A stretch of 64,000 nucleotides of DNA from Salminus brasiliensis (taxonomy: Eukaryota; Chordata; Actinopteri; Characiformes; Bryconidae): contig NC_132894.1 in NCBI RefSeq assembly GCF_030463535.1, positions 30,513,125 to 30,577,124 on the forward strand. Direction: 5' to 3'. A model generated the notes under the pieces. That model was not told where the DNA came from and ran no database searches. It saw only the letters and a program-made list of their open reading frames with translations. Below, in pieces: positions 55,901 through 64,000 of the stretch. The first letter of the stretch is position 1, and each line of letters opens with the position of its first letter. A program made the translations under genes and the position numbers.

Positions 55901-58900
55901 CATTGTAACTACATTGTAGGGTTTACATTGTGTGAACATCTTATGATGAATAGACCAATAGCATGGATGCTACGTTACTTTTAATTAATAAAAAAAAGGC
56001 CATTGTAGACATACAATTTATTTCATAAGCAACAATCTGAGTGAAGTGCATGAGATATGTTGGGGAAAAAAAGGCAATGAAAACATGAGGAACATGGAGG
56101 GAACTATTAAACTACCTCACCTGAAAGATAATGAGATCAGCCTGCGACACCTTGTTGTGTTCTGCCTTGATGTCATCACTCAGTCTGTCCTCCTTCCAGG
56201 CAATACAGGCCTCATCATTATAGACAAAGTGCTCAGGATCCTTCAGCTCACCTGGGCAGGCATAACAAGCACATAAGGACAAGGACATAAAGCACAAGGA
56301 CATTTTTTTTTTCATATTAGGGGTAGGTAATAACACATTATTTTATTGTGACATACAATGAGCATATTGTGAATATCACTGGTGCTTAAAAAACACTGAT
56401 CAATTGCATGTTTCCATACAAAGAGTGTAATTAGTCCTGTTTAACTGGATAAAGTAGAACATTTTGAATAGAAATCACTGTATTAAGTATAGGACAGTAT
56501 TTGGGCAGCGATTCTGCTGCAGTTCTAGTGCATTTTATCTTCTGTCTTCAAATATTGTGATATAATATTTTTACCATATCAGTTATCTCTATTTCATGTA
56601 TTCTTTTTTTTACATCTTATTCTTTGACATTTTTAAACATCTTACACATTTGTCAGGATAATCTAGAATATGACCTGCTATGCGATTTATTCACAAAAAT
56701 ATCATATAATTATATTTATTATTACTACATTTCCTGCAATTATTAAAAAAGATACTATTTAAAAAGATGTTTACTTGCAGTCAGACTTTGGCATTTAACA
56801 GTGATGGCCCTGGTATATTTGGAAATTGTACTTTGCACTCCCCCACAGTAATTGCTTTATATGTTGGCGGGCATGCAATTGACAGTCCCAAAAAATTCTG
56901 TCCCAGTCCTAAAAGCATGTAATTTTATTTTATGGCTTTCATAACATCACTGAAAACAGGACACTAACTCCTACAGGAGGTGTGGTGTTTGGTGGTGCAA
57001 GGTTCAGTGTCAGGGTTGGTTTTATGATAGCTTTTTCTTAGTAACTGAATAAAACTTTTTTTTTTCTCAACCGGTTCCTTCAATTTGGTGGATCCAGGCC
57101 TGTACAAGGCATGTCTGGCCTCTGAAAAATTCTATCACAGTGCCCAATTTAGGTAAAGTACTCTAAAATACTATGGTACAATGTATTTATTTTTAGGAGC
57201 CATATTTTCTTGTCTTTTATTTTTTTAAACACACTGTCTGACCTGATGCAGAATAGGTTACTACCTTAAAGCAGCATTGTGCAAGAATTGGTATTTGTTG
57301 CACCTGGGCCAGGGTATGAGCACCCCTTCATGGACAGCTGTACACATGCATTTGTTGACAAGAAAGTATGTGGACTCAGACGGCAAAATAATATCAGCAA
57401 GAGTTCACACATATACAGCTTCACCACAGTGCAGTTCCATAGGGCAGAAGTGGTGTTCTGGAATAGAGTGGCAATGACCGAGATGCCAGTCTCTTTATTA
57501 CAGTACCTGTCCACTTGTACTTGTTTTCGACGCATTTGGCCATGCCCGATCTCTAGCCTCACCGTGTGTGGGCGTGTCTGTGACGCGTCTGTATGCAAAT
57601 GAATAGAATTAACAATCTGGGAGTAGGCGATCTTATTTTTAGGATTTTCAATTCTTATATATTTTATTCTGGAAATCCTGGAGCTGCCGTTATCAGTTTT
57701 CCTTCAGGTTTTAAAAGTGTTTGTTCGGTGTGTGATGCTCGTTTGACGTACTCAGCCATACGTCGCCTGTGTTCTGCTGAACTTTAAGGCTGCTCTTGGC
57801 GCAATGCAACCCGTCATGCATGCTGCAGCTCTTTCCATTGAAATAAACAGAATGTGGTGAGGTGAAGTGGTAAGCGGACCAGTGCCGTTACAGTCAGTGG
57901 AGCCTCAACATGATTTTGAAGGTATTTTAAGGTAACATTTCTCTATAGAAAGCTGTCTATGGTATAAACCATTCCTGGTCATGACAATGGAGTGAAACTA
58001 CTGGCGCTCGATTTTGCAAGCACAGGACAGAACCACCATACAGACCCTTAATATCTGCTGCTGTTGCTGAGGGAAGAAAGTTCATGGCGTAGAGGTCAGA
58101 CACAATGACTTTATAGCCTTGTGCGGTGAACGTCTGCACAGCAGCATCCTTTGCAGCTGCATTAAACGAGGTTGGACTCTGATGGGCGTAGACGATCAAC
58201 ACAGTCTTTTGCGCTGAAATGTATAAGAAACAAACAGAATTCAGAGATTAAAAAATCTGCTCATTTGTTTTTGCCCCTTGAATGAAAAGAGCTTCAGAGA
58301 TGGTTTCAAATCTTTACATGACTTCATAATTCTCCTCAAATGAAAGAGCTGCACGAGGAGTCCCATGCTCCCCCCACTTGTTTTCTTTTCCGTTCCCCAG
58401 CTCCCAGGAGAGGTGAAACCCATACTGTTTCTACTGTAGGGAGGTTACACCCTGTCAACAACCAACAAGCCATGCCTCAGCAATTTAGTCATGCAAAAAA
58501 TGGTCTACAGTAACTATGCGTCGCACTTGGCCATAAGCTTTCTACTGCAAAACAAAAGCAAGCAACAACCTGAAACAGAACTGAAGATTATATCTTTACA
58601 AGTGTAAAATATGTGGCACGGGAAGACTGTCTGATAATCACAACAGATAAATCAGAATCTGAACCTTTAAAAATGCTTAAGGCCTAAAGGTTTGTGCTAG
58701 TAGTTCTCACCATTTGTAGCCACTGCAATTACTGCAATGCCTAGAAGACCATTGACTTTTACATTATTGATGTTTCTAGCATCACTTCAGGACCAAATAA
58801 TAGTGTTGCACTGATACCGATACCATACACACAGTATCGGTATTGGCAATAGAGAACACAGAGTCATTTGCAATTATCTCTAAATAATCTGTAAATAATT

Positions 58901-60659
58901 ACTTTACTATTATTTATATTGTGTATATAGTAGTAATTTATCTATGTTTTTGCATCTGAGTGTCTTGCTTTCCCTTTTCTGCTGTGAGAATTTCCCCACT
59001 GTGGGACTAATAAAGGATTATCTTATCTTAGATACCACGAAGCTCACTGACGCCCTACTTTTGTACATACTTTGTTATAAAACCAAATGTGTAAAACAAC
59101 CAGTAAAAGCCAGCAGCTTATTTAAAGACCACACACTGACGTTTAGTAGCTTCTTACATAGAGACACGTTCTTAAATGTGAAGTTGCTGCACTTTTTGCA
59201 TTTTTTTGCCCTGAAATGTGAATTTTAAACACTAATTAAAAAGCTGTTCAGTGAAACTTAGCAAGATTATGCCTTCTTACCTGCTCATGTATCTTCATTG
59301 TGGCAATTTTTTTTCATAGCATGTGCAATTACTCAACCAGTAACTAAGCTTGCTCTTTCTTCAAGCAAATATTAAAAAAAGAATAATAACAATAGAATAA
59401 AAATCCATAAAATAACCACATAAAACTTACCAAGCTACAAAGGTGATAAACTGCTAAGCATGAACAAGCATTTAATCATCTTTTGAGAACTGCCCAGTTG
59501 GCCAAGCCCTGTTTTTATTTAGCCCATTCACATATTGTCTCTCCACAACATCTACAACTCTTATTCCTCCAAACAGGAAAAATTGGACAACTCAGTCTGA
59601 CCTTTCGAAACCTGGCCACCTTTTCTCACCTTATCTGAGACAGTAAGTTCGGAGAAAACTCATATATTATTTACTCGTCATTTATAATGAATGCACACTG
59701 TAAAAAGCTGAAAAGGGCAGACGTTGATGTGTTGATAAAGTGCTTTGCATTGTTTCATCCAATATAAATATCTTATTTTTTAATTTAGTAAAAACAGTTC
59801 AGCTGCTTGTTACCATATGAAGTCATTTTGCATTGAAGTCAAACTAATGAACCCTTATTTTACACTGTAGCCTAATGTGAATTACGGGCGAATAATTAGA
59901 GTGTAAACCTTGGATTTTTATATTTTGCGCACTGTGTGATTTCATTTGCATGCTGGTTGCATAATTAGTTCATTAGTTTGTGACTTCATCAAATACACTG
60001 TAAACCTGGTAACCTAAAATGACTTCATGTGGCAACCTGCACCCTGAATCATCAGCCAGTGCATCGTACTGTGTATCGAACCTCAGCCATTTTTTACAGT
60101 GTACAGAGCTTTTTCTTTTTTGTTGTTGTCAGTGATGCCACCTATCTTATTTAAAACATGACATTAATTAAATAATAAGGGGAATCTAATAAATAATAAC
60201 AATAATATACTAAAAACATTGCATATTGTCTCTGTCATACAAAATCATTTTCTCAAAAATATCAGCTTTACAGGAGAAAATAAAACTTTAACTTTGAATG
60301 GAAGTTCATGTTAAATCTTCTTATTTCTTATTAAGTCATTTTGGAGCATTTCTATTGGTCCATACATCATGCAATTTGCAGATGATGTAATTAACAACAA
60401 CTGTCTGATTATGTGAAAAAGTTTCACAGCACATAGTGAAGTACAGTATTGGTGGGGTGGAGGAAAAGTAACAAGAAGACAGAGAGCCATAAAACAAGTG
60501 CAGTTAAATTAACCAACAGTCCCCCGAAGTGCAAGAACACAGGTTATCTAGTTAAATGTAGCTAGAATACACTAATAATAAACGAATTGTGCTGCACAAC
60601 TCATAGAAACGCTATTATATTTATGACAAGCGAATGTTCCTAAAGAGAACCTCACCCAT
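52997..60659 (-). CDS. nqo1: NAD(P)H quinone dehydrogenase 1, tandem copy B
   Basis: Six coding exons, minus strand: 60659-60656 (ATGG), 58213-58046, 56251-56121, 54282-54169, 53489-53388 and 53302-52997 (TAG). Exons 1-5 have exactly the same lengths as in copy A, and the total is 274 residues, the human NQO1 length. Landmarks: [85 protein letters not shown] and [17 protein letters not shown]. It keeps the TTGG motif that copy A changes to TTGA, while the exon 5 end reads MLFPLQ where copy A and human have LWP. The gene is stretched by a Tc1-like insertion in intron 3 (54420-55891) and by long introns 1 and 2. The role is cytosolic two-electron quinone reduction, as for copy A. No inactivating change was seen. 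Confidence 0.93.
54420..55891 (+). mobile_element. Near-complete Tc1-like (DD37E-type) transposon
   Basis: It lies in nqo1 copy B intron 3, opposite in orientation to the gene. Left part: GGTGTGCTTAATTATTAGGC; right end: TGACTAATAATTCTGCACAC. A second subterminal copy of the motif is at 55676-55698. The transposase reading frame 54592-55389 is long but broken. An A-run at 55743-55759 interrupts the 3' region. The left terminus beyond 54420 is unclear. Confidence 0.8.
54564..55554 (+). pseudogene. Broken Tc1-like transposase
   Basis: The first ATG (54564, MGQKRDLTE) is out of frame with the main body, which is open from 54592 to a TGA at 55387. After the TGA the expected C-terminal part (EIYREGKQYTCLNSVWEAVV ...) continues in a different frame to a TGA at about 55554. 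So there are two frame breaks. Motifs: HTH-type SSFEIAKLLKRDHRTIKRFM, first Asp in LWTDEM, second in FMQDNAPSH, Glu in NPIENLW, with 37 residues between the last two. It cannot give active enzyme. Confidence 0.8.
56330..57260. other. AT-rich intron 2 sequence of nqo1 copy B
   Basis: No gene or clear repeat; scattered T runs only. Confidence 0.4.
57264..57935. repeat. Dispersed repeat, family R1 copy 3
   Basis: Starts CCTTAAAGCAGCATTGTGCA, continues with AATTGGTATTTGTTGCACCTG and ends GGTATTTTAAGGTAAC, as in copies at 1498-1703 and 46113-46437. It is the longest copy. It lies in intron 2 of nqo1 copy B. Confidence 0.5.
58214..60655. other. Intron 1 of nqo1 copy B
   Basis: About 2.4 kb between the ATGG exon and exon 2 (copy A's intron 1 is about 0.86 kb). 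AT-rich; it holds the dispersed motif TTTTGGAGCATTTCTATTGG at 60339-60358. No gene recognised. Confidence 0.45.
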
Positions 60660-60870
60660 TTCCTAGAGTGCAAGTCAGAGAGGTGTCTGTACTCCTCAAG
60701 CAGGATTTCCAGAGTGGAGAACTGCAGTGAAATGCCTTTATATCAGATTCCTGACGTGACCTGGGTAAAAAACCTCTTGCGTAATGGCGCACAATCCAGC
60801 CTTGCACCTAAGGAATCTGAGGCCAGTGAACGCTGCACGGCTGCAACGAGACTCCTTCATTTACAGTAAC
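60660..60870 (-). promoter_or_regulatory. Promoter and 5' UTR of nqo1 copy B
   Basis: On the minus strand a TATAAAGG (60742-60735) lies about 76 bp before the ATG. Further up are a CRE-like TCACGTCA (60759-60752) and a C/EBP-like ATTACGCAA (60785-60777). The 5' UTR resembles that of copy A. I did not find the antioxidant element TGACnnnGC here. Start site inferred, not measured. Confidence 0.5.
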
Positions 60871-61239
60871 TGGACTTCAGCTGAATGTACGCGTCTCTGA
60901 TTAATGCACGGGAATAGTCGAGATACACACAGCAGCTGTAATTACAGTAACTGTAAATACACGCAGCAGCCATGGTGGTCCAAGCGAAGAGCTGGCTCTG
61001 ATCCAACCTGTTCCCGTACCGTCTTTTCATTGGTCGAGACTTCAGAGGGCGGAGCCAGACCCTTTAAATAGCCACTTTTTATGTTGATGTTTAGAAGAGA
61101 CACACGATGATAATATCTCTATAATATCTCTAATGTATTTATATGTATTTAAAAAGCTGCAATATGAGAACGAGCTTTTCTGGTATGTAAAGATAAATGT
61201 TACTATTCATAAAAAATCAAAGCATGTTCTGGACACATG

Positions 61240-61547
61240 GTTAATAATAATAATAATAATAATAATAACATAAAAACATCTTTAGTTAGGAGATGTTATG
61301 TTGTAATTTTAAAATAAATATCTTTAAATCTCAAATATCTAATATGAGAAAATATCTTTTTATTATTATAACATATTATGACATAATACTGTGTGTTGCA
61401 ATTATGGCATAAAACATCTTGTAATTATGACAAAGCATCTTGTTATTATGCGATATGTCATAAAAACAACATAATATGTTGTAATTATGACACAAAACAT
61501 CTCATAATGTGGAGAAAAAAGTTTTTAGAACGTATTGCGTTGTAATT
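61240..61547. repeat. (AAT)n and degenerate TTGTAATTATGACA-type tandem repeat
   Basis: (AAT)n at 61239-61268, followed by about seven variable units with TTGTAATTATGACA or AACATCTTGTAATTATG cores. The L2 element begins inside the last unit. Confidence 0.6.
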
Positions 61548-63516
61548 ATGACCTCCACTCCTATCAGTCTCTTCTCTCCAGGTTTAGAACGGAAGTTGCT
61601 GCCGCTAAAGCATCTTACTACAGGGGGAAATTGGAATCATCTGCATCTGACCCACGCAACGTCTTCACCATCTTCTCCTCTCTCCTCAACCCTCCTACTC
61701 CCCCACCTCCCACTACCCTGTCTGCAGAAGAAAAGGTTGACAAGATCCGCCGATCTTTCCTCCCTACCTCTACCCCCCTCTCTAGGCCCTGCCCTCCTCC
61801 TCCCTCTTCTCTGACCTGCTTCTCTCCTCTTTCCACAGATGACCTCCTACATCTTCTCACCTCCAATAATCCTACCACCTGTCCACTAGACCCTGTTCCA
61901 TCCCCTCTGTTCCAAACAATCGCTCCAAACCTCCTTCCTTTCATCTCCTTTGTCATAAACAGCTCTTTGTTGTCAGGTCATGTACCATCTGCCTTCAAGT
62001 CTGCCAGAGTTGTGCCTATCCTAAAGAAACCAACTCTGGACAGCTTGGACATAGGCAACTACAGACCTATCTCTCTTTCCTCCCAAAGATTCTCGAACGT
62101 TCTGTCTACAACCAACTGTCTCTCTTTCTCACTCAGAACAATCTACAGGACTCTAACCAGTCTGGCTTCAAAGCTGCACACTCTACTGAAACTGCTCTCA
62201 TTGCAGTTACAGAGAAGCTCCATGCAGCTAAAACTGCCAGACTGTCCTCAGTTCTGATCCTTCTTGACCTCTCCGCAGCCTTTGACACAGTGGACCACAA
62301 GATCCTCCTGTCTATCCTTGCCGGCCTTGGAATTACCGGCTCTGCATGGCGATGGTTTGCATCGTACCTGCAGGGACGCTCATACCAGGTAACATGGCAG
62401 GGGGACACGTCTGCTCCTTGTAGTCTCTCCACTGGCGTTCCACAAGGCTCGGTTCTTGGTCCTCTTCTTTTCTCACTCTACACTTGCTCTCTTACCACTG
62501 TTACGCCGATGACACTCAACTCATGCTCTCTTTCCCACCGTCTGACACACAGGTTTCTGCCCGTATCTCAGCATGCCTCGCCGACGTCTCTTCTTGGATG
62601 GCGGCTCACCACCTCAAACTCAACCCCAGCAAGACGGAGCTGCTGTACATTCCGGGAACTGCTGGACCAAAAAACGATCTTGCCATCACCTTTGAGAACT
62701 CGCTGGTCACTCCTTCTACAGAAGCTCGAAGCCTTGGTGTAGTCATGGATGATCAGTTATCGTTCTCAAGTCATGTTGCAAATGGAACTCGGTCCTGCAG
62801 ATTTCTCTTGTACAACATCCGGAGAATTCGACCCTTCCTCTCTGGAGAGGCCACCCAGGTGCTTGTTCAGTCTCTTGTCACTTCCAGACTTGACTACTGC
62901 AACTCTCTTCTGGCTGGTCTTCCTCTGCGCACCATTAGGCCCCTGCAACTCATCCAGAATGCAGCAGCACGGGTCGTCTTCAATGTCCCTAAATTCAGCC
63001 ATGTCACTCCACTGCTGCATTCTCTTCACTGGCTTCCTGTAGCTGCTGCCCGCATCAGATTCAAAACCCTGATGCTGGCCTACAAAGCCAAGAACGGACC
63101 AGCCCCTCCATACTTGATGGCAATGGTCAAAAGCCCATCTGCACTTAGAGCCCTTCAAGCTTCAAGTACGGCTCGGCTCGACCCGCCATCCCTCAAAGTC
63201 CGCGGAAGACAAGCGTCCAGGCTCTTTTCTGTCCTGCACCAAAGTGGTGGAACGAGCTTCCCCTGGGTGTCCTAACGGCCGAGTCGCTCGCTGTCTTCAA
63301 ACGCAGACTGAAGAACCACCTCTTCCGAGAGTACTTGGATAATTAGAGTACTATGGTCACCTTATTGTCTTGTGTTTAGTAATGTCTAAGCTTAGAGGTA
63401 TCCTTTGAATTATTGGTCTATTCTAACTAGCTAGGGCTTTTCTTGGGTAAATAGCAAAGCACTTTGTAAGTCGCTCTGGATAAGAGCATCTGCTAAATGC
63501 CGTAAATGTAAATGAA
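61548..63516 (+). mobile_element. 5'-truncated L2-clade LINE with broken reverse transcriptase
   Basis: Three overlapping frames read as one ORF2: 61535-62257 (VVPILKKPTLDSLDIGNYRP), 62290-62742 (GVPQGSVLGPLLFSLY) and 62484-63275 (SYHCYADDTQLMLSF, LDYCNSLLAGLP). YADD at 62502-62513 is the reverse transcriptase active site. Frame shifts occur near 62080 and 62480, and another near 63250. The endonuclease part is missing. The 3' tail (63464-63514) ends in ATGTAAATG. It is dead but could show what mobilised the SINE at 40906. Confidence 0.88.
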
Positions 63517-64000
63517 TCAACATCAGATTGCAGAGTTGGTTTAATGTAATTAATGTTGACTGTTTAATGTTAATTTAATATCTATTCAATGACTGATTGT
63601 TACTGATTGACACTCCAATCTGATGTTGATTCTGATGATGTTAAAACTGATGATGATATTCCAGTTACTCAATGTATATTCAGTGTCATTGCACTGTAAA
63701 AAACAGAACTTAAATTTGCTTGCTTAATAGGATTTTTAAGTCAGTAATAACTGCACCATAAAGTGTATCAAATGATTTGCCTAAACTAACATTAGTTAGG
63801 TGTCTTAGAAAAAGCTGACCTCACTATATAACCTGTGTTGGCAAAATATACAAATTTTGGTTGAACCCTAGCTGAGACCAGGCCAACTACTTTGCACATG
63901 CTCATTTTGACTCCTTAGTTGAACAGGGTCTACGGAGCAATTCTGCTGTTGGATATAATAATATCTCTTAGATTGATTTTTCCCAACAGATACCTGGAAC
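63517..64000. other. Intergenic sequence at window end
   Basis: AT-rich with no recognised feature. GATGTTGATTCTGATGATG-like short repeats at 63610-63650. Confidence 0.4.

Noticed and set aside
60840-61090. Plus-strand promoter suggested by ATTGG, GGGCGGAGCC and TTTAAATAG
   Set aside because: No gene follows on the plus strand; the next feature is a truncated LINE. The motifs may equally be distal parts of the nqo1 copy B promoter.

Overview
The window is vertebrate nuclear DNA, almost certainly from a teleost fish. Split genes with GT/AG introns encode proteins that read as close fish versions of human PSMD13, JPH3, ZNF319, CSNK2A2, MATCAP1 (KIAA0895L) and NQO1. The non-coding part is dominated by teleost-type repeats: Tc1-like transposons, an L2-clade LINE, tRNA-derived SINEs, MITEs, and CA and AT microsatellites. 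An otophysan fish (characin or catfish side) is a guess from repeat flavour only.

Layout, left to right. 1-3000 holds the 3' part of psmd13 (+), a 19S proteasome lid subunit. 3000-8000 is repeat-rich spacer with SINE and Tc1 debris. 8373-15598 is jph3 (+), a junctophilin of neuronal ER/plasma-membrane junctions, with a fish-type 10-residue tandem repeat in its divergent domain; its 3' UTR runs to about 17190. 17200-19450 holds Tc1 remnants and a palindromic, (AT)n-cored repeat complex. 19780-25140 is znf319 (+), an intronless-CDS multi-zinc-finger gene with a CTG-repeat leader. 27147-29938 is csnk2a2 (+), the catalytic CK2 alpha-prime kinase, in 11 coding exons. 33106-39826 is matcap1 (-), a tubulin tyrosine carboxypeptidase, with a CpG-rich candidate promoter near 42000-42270. 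At 42653-42816 (+) lies a full-length, indel-free U1 snRNA-like sequence. 45013-48402 and 52997-60659 are two tandem nqo1 quinone reductase genes (-), each with six coding exons and matching splice phases, and a decayed third nqo1 last exon lies between them near 50260-50345. 61548-63516 is a 5'-truncated L2-type LINE.

The genes do not form an operon-like unit. psmd13, znf319 and csnk2a2 are housekeeping-type genes, jph3 is neuronal, and the nqo1 pair is a local paralogue cluster. ZNF319, CSNK2A2, MATCAP1, NQO1 and JPH3 are all on human 16q, so most of the order is ancient synteny; psmd13 is the outsider.

The most notable items are the U1 variant with a paired change in stem III, the three-copy nqo1 history with divergent promoters, the jph3 repeat, an L2 LINE and a SINE sharing the same 3' tail, and the palindromic AT complex. 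All homology statements come from reading translated exons against remembered family members; no database was searched.
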